Of a stretch of DNA of 64,000 nucleotides, positions 1 to 8,074 are shown one piece after another; the stretch's first letter is position 1; the number at the start of each line of letters is the position of its first letter. The notes beneath the pieces are model-generated. The model searched no databases and was not told where the DNA came from. It saw nothing but the letters and a program-made list of their open reading frames with translations. Source of the stretch: Phaseolibacter flectens ATCC 12775 (lineage in GTDB: Bacteria > Pseudomonadota > Gammaproteobacteria > Enterobacterales > Enterobacteriaceae); NCBI RefSeq assembly GCF_000518745.1, contig NZ_KI912487.1, forward strand, positions 389,805 to 453,804, in the 5' to 3' direction. Both the position numbers and the translations under genes were made by a program.

Positions 1-1
1 T

Positions 2-208
2 GATGCGCTAAGTGATTCAGCACTGAATGCGCTTCAAGATTTCATCAATAAATTTAATCAACAATGGGGAGCTCAAGGGATCAGTTTTTCAATTAACCTT
101 GATGATAACTGGTTAAACAATAAATCTTATCTTGATTCAAATAATGGTTATCTATTTTTAAATCCACTTCACTGGTATTTCCCACTAAAAGGAAAATTTA
201 ATGAGTAA
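2..208 (+). CDS. prgH: PrgH/MxiG-like T3SS inner-membrane ring protein, 3' end only
   Basis: This is an open frame entering from the left edge and ending in TAA. It encodes about 68 C-terminal residues with a tail of alternating hydrophobic and aromatic residues (GYLFLNPLHWYFPLKG). PrgH/MxiG forms the outer inner-membrane ring of SPI-1-type injectisomes and sits directly upstream of the needle gene, as here. The stop overlaps the start of prgI by 8 nt, so the two are translationally coupled. The name rests mainly on gene order (needle, rod, ring lipoprotein, OrgA, OrgB follow) and on general resemblance of the C-terminus. The N-terminal FHA-like and membrane parts lie outside the window. Confidence 0.7.
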   Translation, partial: DALSDSALNALQDFINKFNQQWGAQGISFSINLDDNWLNNKSYLDSNNGYLFLNPLHWYFPLKGKFNE

Positions 209-488
209 TGATTCAAATAATCCGAATCTTCAACATACGGGTATCCTTCCACCATACGTAACGATGTTTTTAGACTCAGTGTCTGAAGGTTTTGATGATG
301 GGTGTGCAAAACTACAAAAAGAATTAAAAGAGGCAGAAGAGCATTTAGAGTTAGATCCCTCTAATCCTCAAGTTCTAGCGACTTATCAGGCTAAATTACA
401 AGAATACACACTATACCGTAATGCCCAATCAAGTACAGTAAAAGCTTATAAAGATGTAGCTTCAGCAATCATTCAGAATTTCCGTTAA
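201..488 (+). CDS. prgI: T3SS needle filament protein (PrgI/MxiH family)
   Basis: A 95-residue, mostly helical protein whose C-terminal half (YQAKLQEYTLYRNAQSST then VKAYKDVASAIIQNFR) fits the needle subunit family, with the conserved pattern of Tyr/Asn and a C-terminal amphipathic helix ending in Phe-Arg. Needle subunits polymerise helically into the extracellular needle of the injectisome. PrgI and MxiH are about 80-83 residues, so this one is longer, mostly at its N-terminus (NDSNNPNLQHTG). The start overlaps the end of prgH and the rod gene follows after 56 nt. No alternative ATG would shorten it to the usual length without removing the conserved N-terminal helix. Confidence 0.85.
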   Translation: MSNDSNNPNLQHTGILPPYVTMFLDSVSEGFDDGCAKLQKELKEAEEHLELDPSNPQVLATYQAKLQEYTLYRNAQSSTVKAYKDVASAIIQNFR

Positions 489-544
489 TCAGAGTTTTGA
501 GTACGAGCCACTTACTCGTACTCCACTTATATTAGGATGCGTTT

Positions 545-868
545 ATGAGTAACTTTAATGAAACATTAGTAAACTTCACCAAAATTAACGATGCAAAGAT
601 CAATATTGATGATACGTTGTCGAGCAGCGTTCATGATGAAAACTTTAATAATATGGTGGCAAGTGCCTTTACTAAAACGAGTGAAACTGACATGGAATAT
701 AAGCATGTCATTAATGCCCTCGCCTCATCGCCTCACTTCACCAGTGATCCAGAAAAAATGCAAATGCTACAAAACTATGTCAGTGAGTATAGCAACTATG
801 TTTCCTTAGTCACGACCATTGCCCGTAAAGCTGTCAGTAGCATAGAAACGTTGGAAAAAGCACAATAA
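545..868 (+). CDS. prgJ: T3SS inner rod protein (PrgJ/MxiI family)
   Basis: A 107-residue protein in the canonical position between needle and ring lipoprotein genes. PrgJ/MxiI is about 97-101 residues and forms the inner rod or adaptor connecting the needle to the export gate. The C-terminal region (NYVSEYSNYVSLVTTIARK, then AVSSIETLEKAQ) shows the amphipathic helix typical of rod proteins. The ribosome-binding site is the AGGA preceding the ATG. The stop is 2 nt before the prgK start, so the two are co-translated. Identification relies on size, position and the C-terminal pattern, because rod proteins diverge strongly. Confidence 0.8.
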   Translation: MSNFNETLVNFTKINDAKINIDDTLSSSVHDENFNNMVASAFTKTSETDMEYKHVINALASSPHFTSDPEKMQMLQNYVSEYSNYVSLVTTIARKAVSSIETLEKAQ

Positions 869-870
869 CA

Positions 871-1656
871 ATGAAAAAATATTTACGTATACTGACAACC
901 CTCCTACTTACCATTATGCTTACTGCGTGTAATGATCAAGGAGTACTTTTTAATTTAACCCAAGTCCAAGCCAACCAAGTTTTGGCTATACTCCTGCAGC
1001 ATAATATTACTGCGTCAAAAGAAGGGAATCTTAAAGCAGGCTATATGGTCTCGGTTCCAACGGCAGAAAGTACCGCAGCCTTATCAATCATAAATCAATA
1101 CCAGTTACCTTGGGCTGCGGATGTACAAATTGCTCAAGCTTTCCCCGAAGGGGGGCTTGTCGATTCACCTAATGCAGAACAAGCACGAGTCTTGTCATTA
1201 GAAGAGCAACGTTTAGAACAATCACTTCGCATGATTGACCATGTGGTTAATGCCCGCGTGCATATCAGTTACCCTATTTTTAATAGTAGTTTGAGTGATA
1301 ATAAAAGTGTTGGTCACGTTGCTGTTCTTATCTCTTATAAAGGTGATATTAATAGCAATTTATTTATTTCTCAGATAAAAACCTTAATCAAAAATAGTTT
1401 TGAAAACGTAAACTACGACAATGTCTCTGTTGTCCTATTTCCTACTACCGCAATTCAATATTCCGCCCCCACTCAAGTACCCACAAGCATACCGCTCATT
1501 TGGGATATATTTTTCGTTTTCATTGGTCTGGGGATCGTCGGTACAGGAGGATTTATGCTCTATACACTACGTCGTCGCACACATAACGCAGAAGGCAATG
1601 CTGCACAATTAACTGAAGATGACAATGATAATAGCATGGAAGGCGAGGGAGCATGA
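871..1656 (+). CDS. prgK: T3SS inner-membrane ring lipoprotein (PrgK/MxiJ/YscJ family)
   Basis: A 261-residue lipoprotein. The signal peptide ends in the lipobox LTAC with the acylated Cys at about residue 20. Two ring-building domains follow, and a membrane helix lies near residues 207-231 with a short charged cytoplasmic tail (YTLRRRTHN). The opening of the mature protein (LFNLTQVQANQVLAILLQH) and the later HVSI-type strand (VVNARVHISYP) are YscJ/FliF-family hallmarks. It forms the inner ring of the injectisome basal body together with PrgH. Its last 4 nt overlap the orgA start. Length is close to Salmonella PrgK (252 residues). Confidence 0.93.
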   Translation: MKKYLRILTTLLLTIMLTACNDQGVLFNLTQVQANQVLAILLQHNITASKEGNLKAGYMVSVPTAESTAALSIINQYQLPWAADVQIAQAFPEGGLVDSPNAEQARVLSLEEQRLEQSLRMIDHVVNARVHISYPIFNSSLSDNKSVGHVAVLISYKGDINSNLFISQIKTLIKNSFENVNYDNVSVVLFPTTAIQYSAPTQVPTSIPLIWDIFFVFIGLGIVGTGGFMLYTLRRRTHNAEGNAAQLTEDDNDNSMEGEGA

Positions 1657-2207
1657 AAGCGGTAGACCTGCAAGTTTTGTCTCTTTTGTATGAGCCAATA
1701 AACTATGCTCATATCAGCAATTTACCTAAAATAGACGGCGTTACCATCTGTCCATCCCAGGAAATAATCAATTTGTGGTTACTTCGTCGCTATAAATTGG
1801 CCGATCTGTCTGCTGACTGGCAAGCTGATGAAGTAACGTCGTCAGTATTACTTTCTAACTGGTTGAGAATTCCTAATGCTGCTCATCTGATTGGTGGATA
1901 TATATTAAAAAATAAGCTGCCAGAGTTAGGTCTTAAACTGATGTGTGATCCAGGTCTGTTAGCCTTTACCTCTTTACCAATGATTCAGCCCCAGATCATG
2001 GATTACAATTTAGATTCTGCAGAGACTTCTGCTTATGGGATACAGTTTATTTTAGAACAATTCCCCCAATTACCTCTCGCATTCCGTCAACGAATCATGC
2101 TGTTATTTCCATCAGATATCAGTAGGTTAGACTTTTCATCACCTCGAACAATTAATCATATCAACTTGATAAAACTGGCATTCACTTATGCGAATTATTA
2201 CTATTAA
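1653..2207 (+). CDS. orgA: T3SS sorting-platform accessory protein OrgA/MxiK-like
   Basis: A 184-residue protein with no signal peptide or membrane helix. In SPI-1-type systems OrgA/MxiK follows prgK and links the cytoplasmic sorting platform (SpaO, OrgB, InvC) to the PrgH ring. Position, size (family about 175-200 residues) and the Leu/Trp-rich character (CPSQEIINLWLLRRYKL) agree with that family. It overlaps prgK by 4 nt and orgB by 20 nt, so it belongs to a tightly coupled operon. Assignment is mainly contextual since OrgA sequences are poorly conserved. Confidence 0.75.
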   Translation: MKAVDLQVLSLLYEPINYAHISNLPKIDGVTICPSQEIINLWLLRRYKLADLSADWQADEVTSSVLLSNWLRIPNAAHLIGGYILKNKLPELGLKLMCDPGLLAFTSLPMIQPQIMDYNLDSAETSAYGIQFILEQFPQLPLAFRQRIMLLFPSDISRLDFSSPRTINHINLIKLAFTYANYYY

Positions 2208-2868
2208 TCAATTACCTGAAGACGTTGATCGCCAAGTGGTGATTAAGTCGTCAGAAAAAAAATACCATTTGCGTATGGCTGCGGCTTTAGAACGAACCCT
2301 GACGCGTTGTCATGAACTTCACACTGAATTTGAATCAAAGCAGGTTAACATTCGTGAGAATGCTGAGAAAGAGGGGTTTCAAGCGGGCTTTGCACTGTTT
2401 TTCTCTGAGTTAGAAATATTGTTGAAGAAGTATCAGTGTCAACAGAAAGAACGACAAACATTATTTCGCAACCAGTTCGCGGCTGAACTCGAGAAATCAT
2501 TACAAGATCCAGTCATAGTCGATCACATCATTCAACATCTTAAAGCCCATTGTGAGCATCAAAAAGAATTACGGATCATCCTCCCTAAAGCCGTAAAACT
2601 GCCGGATAATATTGATACGAAAAATTACATTTATACAGATCACAATCATATTACCGTAAAAAATAATACTCACATAATTCGATTTCCCAGTGATGAGTTA
2701 TGTCAATCTTGGTTGCATATCGCGGATGAAGAAAACCACGTTTTTGACGTTAATCAAAATAAAATTACTGCCGACTTCCTCCGTAATATCGCAGGAAAAC
2801 TGATTGTAATGAGTCAGCAATTACAAACCAACCTCCCAATAGAGGAAAAAAATAATGACGAAGATTAA
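2188..2868 (+). CDS. orgB: T3SS ATPase stator/regulator OrgB/MxiN-like (HrpE/YscL/FliH family)
   Basis: A 226-residue cytoplasmic protein with a long charged helical region (about residues 30-110) followed by a globular C-terminal half, the layout of the FliH/YscL/OrgB stators that bind and regulate the secretion ATPase. The N-terminal helix contains a Glu/Lys/Gln-rich segment with a Gly-containing spaced pattern (EKEGFQAGFALFF). It overlaps orgA upstream by 20 nt and the next gene by 14 nt. The family name is supported by order and architecture, not by a diagnostic motif. Confidence 0.75.
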   Translation: MRIITINQLPEDVDRQVVIKSSEKKYHLRMAAALERTLTRCHELHTEFESKQVNIRENAEKEGFQAGFALFFSELEILLKKYQCQQKERQTLFRNQFAAELEKSLQDPVIVDHIIQHLKAHCEHQKELRIILPKAVKLPDNIDTKNYIYTDHNHITVKNNTHIIRFPSDELCQSWLHIADEENHVFDVNQNKITADFLRNIAGKLIVMSQQLQTNLPIEEKNNDED

Positions 2869-3211
2869 TAAGCTGACTTCTGGTCTGTCCCAGACTAATG
2901 AAACGAATGTTTCCACTGAAAGTTTTAATGATACTGTACTCCATTATCTACAGAAAAATAAACCTAAAGATAACTTAAGTAGTATTCTCAACCAGCTACG
3001 TGCCTTGGCGCCAGATCAACATCTGTTGTTAAGTCAATTAAGCGAAGCCTTATTATACAGCGACACTTATATGCGCAGTACCGTAGAAGATAATGATTAT
3101 GCTACAGAGGTCTTGGACAAAAGGGCATCACAAATTTTAGGCGTGAATATGCTTTTCAATAAAATGATGGATAAATTAAGAGATGGCGAAGATGATGATT
3201 CAATGTTCTAA
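2855..3211 (+). CDS. small protein of the T3SS operon, possibly OrgC-like
   Basis: A 118-residue hydrophilic, predicted helical protein (FNDTVLHYLQKN, LNQLRALAPDQHLLLSQLSE) ending in an acidic tail (RDGEDDDSMF). Its ATG lies inside the end of orgB (14-nt overlap), so it is made with the secretion apparatus. In Salmonella the gene at this position is orgC, a secreted factor promoting needle assembly, but I do not see enough similarity to claim orthology. It could equally be a chaperone or a lineage-specific component. It lacks a signal peptide and membrane segments. Confidence 0.6.
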   Translation: MTKINKLTSGLSQTNETNVSTESFNDTVLHYLQKNKPKDNLSSILNQLRALAPDQHLLLSQLSEALLYSDTYMRSTVEDNDYATEVLDKRASQILGVNMLFNKMMDKLRDGEDDDSMF

Positions 3212-3253
3212 TTTTTAGAAGGTTAAATCACGGCGAGTATATCGAGTGTAACG

Positions 3254-3760
3254 ATGATGAATATAAATAAAAACGCAATCTTAATTTTATTCTCGTTGTT
3301 GATTGGAGAACCTAATGTCATTGCAAAACAGCGTGATTGTATAGAAGAAGCCGCACAATGTTTCAAAATTAATCCGCTGTTAATTCAAGCGATCATTTGG
3401 CAAGAGTCAAAGAACAATCAGCAAGCTATCACTAAAAATAGTAATAAAACGACTGATTTAGGTATCATGCAAATCAATACTGTGAATATTGATACATTAA
3501 ACGTCATGGGCATTAATAAAACAATGCTAACAGAAAATCGTTGTGCAAATGTTTTTGCGGGTAGCTGGTTACTGAAACAACACATTAACCACCAGGGCTA
3601 CACTTGGCATAGTATTGGTAGCTATAACTCGCAAACCCCTGTCTATCGGGACACATACGCAAAAAAAATCATTCGCATTATTGCCTATAAAACATCATTA
3701 ATCAGTAAAATAAAAGTGATTGAAAAGGACACGTTTAAAAATCCATTTCACTGTAATTAG
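3254..3760 (+). CDS. iagB: T3SS-associated lytic transglycosylase, IagB-like
   Basis: A 168-residue protein with an N-terminal signal sequence (hydrophobic residues about 7-20) and a small SLT domain. The catalytic Glu lies in AIIWQESKNN, followed by the GIMQIN motif and the SYNSQ segment. IagB/IpgF-type enzymes cleave peptidoglycan locally so that the injectisome can cross the wall. It closes the secretion cluster, 42 nt after the previous gene. Two Met codons are adjacent at the start and either would work. Four Cys residues in the mature part fit a periplasmic location. Confidence 0.9.
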   Translation: MMNINKNAILILFSLLIGEPNVIAKQRDCIEEAAQCFKINPLLIQAIIWQESKNNQQAITKNSNKTTDLGIMQINTVNIDTLNVMGINKTMLTENRCANVFAGSWLLKQHINHQGYTWHSIGSYNSQTPVYRDTYAKKIIRIIAYKTSLISKIKVIEKDTFKNPFHCN

Positions 3761-3857
3761 TCCTCTTCATTCATATCATTGATGACAAATCTCAACAAAT
3801 AATCGTATTCGGAAATGAAATTGAACGCTGTCAGGTCACAGGGCAATATCCTCCGCC

Positions 3858-3883
3858 CCCCTCTTCAGGCTAAAGTCGAGGGG
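3858..3883. repeat. CCCCTC/GAGGGG hairpin between convergent genes
   Basis: A 6-bp perfect inverted repeat with a 14-nt loop lies between the convergent iagB and VOC genes. A closely similar palindrome (CCCCTCGA/TCGAGGGG followed by AA) occurs at 9872-9900, also between convergent genes. It may act as a bidirectional terminator or be a small dispersed repeat. No strong T-run follows it on the plus strand. Confidence 0.5.
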
Positions 3884-3910
3884 AACAACGATCACTGCTT
3901 TTATAAACAA

Positions 3911-4447
3911 TTAAGGGATCCAGATTGGTGCTTCACTTTCCTCAGGGTAATAATAACCATTTGGAATAGATTGTAACTCAATCAGACTGCCCCAAGGCGT
4001 GTGAAAATAGACACTGGCGTTACCTTCTGTATCTTCATGTCGAGAATCAGCATGGATCTCAGAAAGAAATTGTCCACCCGCTGCTTTAACCTTTTCGATG
4101 GTCAACTGAATGTCATCAACATAAAATGAAATATGATTCCAGCCGATATCCTGTAAGCCAACCGGTTGGGTTTGTTGATCACTGATGATCTCAAACAACT
4201 CAATATTGGCGCTGTTACCAATGCGGATCAACCGTTGTTTAATGATCATTGTCCGCTTGCCTAAGCCCAGCTGCCTTTCTATGTCAGGTCCTTTGCGTGG
4301 TGTGTCTTCTGAGGTTAGACCATCATAAACAAATTTGGCATCCAATGCTTGTTGAAAAAATTCACTCACTGTCTGTAAGTCAGGCACGGTGAGTCCAATA
4401 TGATTAATGCCTCGTGTTAATCGGTTATGTATTTGTGGTTGCACCAT
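3911..4447 (-). CDS. VOC-superfamily metalloprotein (glyoxalase/dioxygenase fold)
   Basis: A 178-residue protein with two VOC half-modules. The first opens with INHIGLTVPDL and the second with WNHISFYVDDI, and the last strand carries LIELQS. The two module-opening His residues and Glu residues in NIELFEI and LIELQ are placed like the four metal ligands of glyoxalase-type enzymes, so catalytic competence is plausible. The substrate is unknown; relatives include lactoylglutathione lyases and aromatic ring-cleaving dioxygenases. It stands alone on the minus strand, convergent with the secretion operon, so it is probably unrelated to it. Confidence 0.85.
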   Translation of the reverse strand: MVQPQIHNRLTRGINHIGLTVPDLQTVSEFFQQALDAKFVYDGLTSEDTPRKGPDIERQLGLGKRTMIIKQRLIRIGNSANIELFEIISDQQTQPVGLQDIGWNHISFYVDDIQLTIEKVKAAGGQFLSEIHADSRHEDTEGNASVYFHTPWGSLIELQSIPNGYYYPEESEAPIWIP

Positions 4448-4805
4448 ACTTCACTCCACATTAGATCAATTTTTATCACTCACTCCCACTCAGCCTCGTT
4501 GCTTTATTGATTTTCCCCATGTTCTACTCGTAAGTGATCAATTCCTTCCTCGCAAAATCGCCCTGCTGCCCAAGATCGTTTTTTTAACGAGACAGTTTGC
4601 TATGCCAACATCAGACTTTGCCCATTTGATTTTATGCGTGTATGACTTTATCGGCCACCTCGTAAGAAGTATAAGAAATCGCAGAAAAAAGAGGTTACGG
4701 ATGCCACACGCTTTTCTTCTCAGCAATCACTGGTCTAGGATACGGATGTGTTTTACACTGTATCTAGATTATGATCACATTAACAGTGGAACAGAGAAAA
4801 TAGCG
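4448..4805. other. intergenic region with no supported gene
   Basis: The frame of the downstream cold-shock gene is open further upstream here. The encoded residues are low in coding character and the conserved cold-shock domain starts only at 4806, so I treat this as a leader and promoter region. The VOC gene is divergent from the far side. Long 5' leaders are common in cold-shock genes. Confidence 0.4.
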
Positions 4806-5312
4806 ATGAATGGCAAGATTACCAGCTGGTTTAAGGATAAAGGCTTCGGTTTTATCAAGGATGAAAATGGCGATAACCGCTATTTTCACGTCATTAAGGT
4901 GGCAAATCCCGATTTGATAAAAAAAGAGGCCAGGGTCTCCTTTGAGCCAACGACTAACAATAAAGGCCTCTCCGCTTATGCCGTTAAGGTGATACCAGAA
5001 AGTAAATATATTTTCATCGCAGGAGAAAAACTTAAACTTACCGCAATCAAATCGTTTGTGGTTTTTAGTGAGCAGATCCCAGCAGATGCGCCAATCGATA
5101 AAGCCAATGCCATTTTGTCCGTTGGCCTACTGATGAACAGTATCAAACCCAAAAATCCCGCTCAGTCTGGCAAAATGCGAACATTAAATAAACTGGCTAT
5201 CCACACCTTTCAGGGCGACACCCTCATTTTTTCTGAAGATGAAATTGATATCAACGCAACAGTAAAACTGATTACCCCCCTCGTGGCGGCTGGCCATCAA
5301 AAGACACATTAA
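4806..5312 (+). CDS. cold-shock-domain protein with extra C-terminal domain
   Basis: A 168-residue protein. Residues 1-65 are a CspA-type OB fold: MNGKITSWFKDKGFGFI contains RNP-1 (KGFGFI), and NRYFHV takes the place of RNP-2. The remaining 100 residues (SKYIFIAGEKLKLTAIK onward) are not a second cold-shock domain and I do not recognise them. The domain binds single-stranded RNA or DNA. CspA-type proteins are about 70 residues, so the extension is notable. The ATG at 4806 is chosen because the domain begins there; an upstream frame extension carries no conserved sequence. It is followed by a gene convergent to it. Confidence 0.8.
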   Translation: MNGKITSWFKDKGFGFIKDENGDNRYFHVIKVANPDLIKKEARVSFEPTTNNKGLSAYAVKVIPESKYIFIAGEKLKLTAIKSFVVFSEQIPADAPIDKANAILSVGLLMNSIKPKNPAQSGKMRTLNKLAIHTFQGDTLIFSEDEIDINATVKLITPLVAAGHQKTH

Positions 5313-5408
5313 TCACCTTGAGCTGATTGTGATAGCTCGAGTCTTGTCCTTCGTCATCAAAAATAGGATCATCAATGGCTTGATGACCCTATTTTTATCA
5401 GCATAAAA

Positions 5409-6611
5409 TTAATTACGATTTAGCTCGACATCATCATCTTGATAATGCGTCGCTGAGTCAAGATCAACATTATGCATATTTAGCACAATTTTCTGCTTGG
5501 CATTTGTGCCATTTAAAATGACATTACCGGCACCTTTTGAGTGAATGTTATCGTAATTTAAATTGGTCCATTGTGCTTTATTTGACCCTGATTTATTTTC
5601 ATACACCGTGTCAATAATAATCGGGTTTTTAACATCGACCATATAAACATTACAATAAGAAATGTTATTTACAATCCCGGCTCTTGCTGGATCACTTTTA
5701 ATTCGCAGTCCATTATCTCCACCATGAATAATGAGGTTTTTAACCAGAACATTATAAACACCACTGGTCTCACTCCCGATTGACATACCATGTCCACGCG
5801 CAAAAATATTATCAATAATTGAAATATTTTTAGTGATGCCTTTATCCGCATTTGCTTTAATTGCAACATTATCATCACCGGTCGAGATATAGCTATGAGT
5901 GATAGTGATATTTTGTGATGAAATTGGATCGATTCCATCAGTATTACGCGCTGTAGCGGGTGTATTGATGCGTGTATTCCATGCAGTAAGGCCATTACTC
6001 TGATTAAATACCACATGGAAATTAGGAGAATTCACTAGCGTGATATCATACAACGTAAAGTTTTTGCTTTTATTAATCTGGATTAAACGCGGGGCGCTTT
6101 GTTTTTTTGACTTTTTCTTAGCTTGCTGCGCCAATTGCCACCAGCTGATATGCTTATCCGTGAGCGGCTCACCACCCTGACCATTAATGACACCTTGACC
6201 ATAAATACCACTATTTACGGTATTTTCAGCGGTAATGAATGCTTGGCAACCGTTGCTTTTATCGCTCAGGGTACCACAGACCTTTTTGCCCTTGTCAAAC
6301 GCTTCAGCATTGTTAATTGCCGTTAATACAACACCTTTATCAATCCATAAGTTAACACCTGATGGCAGTGTCAGTGGGCCACTGGTTACAACAGCATGGC
6401 CTGAGGCACTCTGTAATTTTACCGCTCGATTTTTGGAGCAGGTATTCAATGCTTGCTGAATTGATTCCGTTTTAAGACCGTCGTCGGCATTAAGTACCTT
6501 ACAAGGTGCCGGATAAATGGGTCTCGTCACGTTACGGCTATCGTCAGCTTTACAGATCGTAATTGTGAGTAATACAAAAGCTGAGGAGAGTATGATTTCT
6601 GTCATTTTCAT
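5409..6611 (-). CDS. secreted polygalacturonase, glycoside hydrolase family 28
   Basis: A 400-residue protein with an N-terminal signal peptide and a right-handed parallel beta-helix. All four GH28 active-site motifs are present and intact: NTD (223-225), DD (246-247), GHG (273-275) and RIK (303-305). The three Asp residues act in inverting hydrolysis of alpha-1,4-galacturonan (pectin). The enzyme is a single-domain form without carbohydrate-binding modules, of normal length for bacterial or plant-pest endo-polygalacturonases. No pectate lyase, KdgR-like regulator or uronate transporter lies nearby, so it appears isolated. It suggests contact with plant tissue or a plant-feeding host. Confidence 0.93.
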   Translation of the reverse strand: MKMTEIILSSAFVLLTITICKADDSRNVTRPIYPAPCKVLNADDGLKTESIQQALNTCSKNRAVKLQSASGHAVVTSGPLTLPSGVNLWIDKGVVLTAINNAEAFDKGKKVCGTLSDKSNGCQAFITAENTVNSGIYGQGVINGQGGEPLTDKHISWWQLAQQAKKKSKKQSAPRLIQINKSKNFTLYDITLVNSPNFHVVFNQSNGLTAWNTRINTPATARNTDGIDPISSQNITITHSYISTGDDNVAIKANADKGITKNISIIDNIFARGHGMSIGSETSGVYNVLVKNLIIHGGDNGLRIKSDPARAGIVNNISYCNVYMVDVKNPIIIDTVYENKSGSNKAQWTNLNYDNIHSKGAGNVILNGTNAKQKIVLNMHNVDLDSATHYQDDDVELNRN

Positions 6612-7153
6612 TATTTATCATTCCATTAATTATAGTATACAACGAATTAAATCGGCGATTACTATGCGTTATTTTAAAAAACAAAGAACAAGAAACATCT
6701 TAATTCCGGTAATGAAGATGCAAATCAATAAAATATAAATATTATGAATGTTTCAGCCGATTGTCTATTCCCCCCTCAAACGTGCAGCACTAAATACTCT
6801 CGATTGGATAGCTATTCAGATTGCTACAAATTTTAATAATTAAAAGGCGTGATTCCATTTTTAATTCATCTCACCAAATCAAGCCTTAATTAATACAAAA
6901 AGAAACAATTAGAAACATTTTGGAATGTATGAGTTATTCTATTTTTTATTTTAGGCATCATAAAGTTAATAATAAAAACATCGGCATTGAATATACAGAC
7001 TGTTTATGCAAGCGATTCGTAGGGATAAGCATGTTGCGTTAGGAAAGGAAGGGTCGCGGCCAACTCGGATTATCATCAGAGAGGCGCAACGAGGTTATCC
7101 AGCGAGTGGGCAGGAAGTAAAATGATTGAAAAAGTTGGGAGGAAGGTGCGTTA
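6612..7153. other. AT-rich intergenic region upstream of the polygalacturonase gene
   Basis: This should carry the polygalacturonase promoter. A 39-codon frame at 7006-7125 on the plus strand has an ATG but no recognised product or convincing ribosome-binding site. Nothing else is visible. Confidence 0.4.
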
Positions 7154-8074
7154 TCATTGTTTCTGCAATGCATGATAGTAAGGCAGTGCCGTCATCGCAC
7201 CTTTAGCCGTGGTTGCTAAGGCACCACATAACTGAGCCCGCTCAATAATTTCCCTTAATTTTTGCGGCTGTACCGGTAACCCAACGTTAGCTAAACCAGC
7301 CAGTAATCCCGCAACAAACGCATCGCCGGCACCCGTTGTATCGACAGTGACCACCGGTCGGCAGGGTATTCTGTCAATTTTGCCGTCATACCAACTGATC
7401 ACGCCTTGCTTACCTCGAGTGATAACAATCAGCTGCGCCGGATATTGGACAGCCAGTGAACTTAAGCCCTTTTCTATTTCTTGCTGTTCCGTAATAAAAT
7501 ACAATTCATCTTCAGACAATTTAATCACGTCACTTAGCTGTAAGGCTTGATTTAGGCAGTGTTGAAGTAATGATGGATCATGCCAAAGATCAGGACGAAT
7601 ATTCGGGTCAAAACTGACATAACCTCCCGCCTCACGTATCTGCTGCATTGCCAATAACGTAGTACTCCGACTGGGTTCTGCACTGAGTGCGATTGAACAA
7701 CAATGCAGCCACTGTTTCGCTTGAAAAGTAGGCAAATCCTCATCTTTCAAGAATAAATCTGCACTGGGTCGCACCATAAAGGTAAAAGAACGCTCGCCTT
7801 CCTCATCTAAATCGACCAAGACCGTCGAGGTACGATGAGTAGGATCAGCATACATATAATCAATGTTGACCTGCTCGGTTGCCAAGGTTTGCTGCATAAA
7901 ACGACCAAAAGGATCATGCCCCACACGACCAATAAACGCACTTTGCCCTCCTAATCTTGCAATACCAACCGCCACATTGGCGGGCGCTCCGCCCGGACAT
8001 TTTAATAATCGATCATGATTATCCGGTAGCAAGTCTACCACTGCATCACCGAGAACCCAGACTTTGTGACCCAT
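7154..8074 (-). CDS. scrK: fructokinase, PfkB/ribokinase family (ScrK-like)
   Basis: A 306-residue sugar kinase. The N-terminus (VWVLGDAVVDLLPDNHDRLL, then CPGGAPANVAVGIARLGG) and the segment SADLF are near-identical in pattern to enterobacterial ScrK. The C-terminal PfkB signature DTTGAGDAFVAGLLAG contains the catalytic Asp. ScrK phosphorylates fructose released from sucrose-6-phosphate or sucrose. The start is the ATG at 8074, preceded by GGAG at good spacing; an upstream in-frame ATG would add 12 non-conserved residues. No scrA, scrB, scrY or scrR is adjacent, so the gene is a lone remnant or serves another fructose source. Confidence 0.92.
   Translation of the reverse strand: MGHKVWVLGDAVVDLLPDNHDRLLKCPGGAPANVAVGIARLGGQSAFIGRVGHDPFGRFMQQTLATEQVNIDYMYADPTHRTSTVLVDLDEEGERSFTFMVRPSADLFLKDEDLPTFQAKQWLHCCSIALSAEPSRSTTLLAMQQIREAGGYVSFDPNIRPDLWHDPSLLQHCLNQALQLSDVIKLSEDELYFITEQQEIEKGLSSLAVQYPAQLIVITRGKQGVISWYDGKIDRIPCRPVVTVDTTGAGDAFVAGLLAGLANVGLPVQPQKLREIIERAQLCGALATTAKGAMTALPYYHALQKQ

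Noticed and set aside
4407..4805. Upstream extension of the cold-shock gene to a 301-residue protein
   Set aside because: The extra 133 residues have no domain character and overlap the VOC gene start; the conserved OB fold starts at 4806.
7006..7125. 39-codon plus-strand frame in the scrK-polygalacturonase gap
   Set aside because: Short, no good ribosome-binding site and no recognised family.
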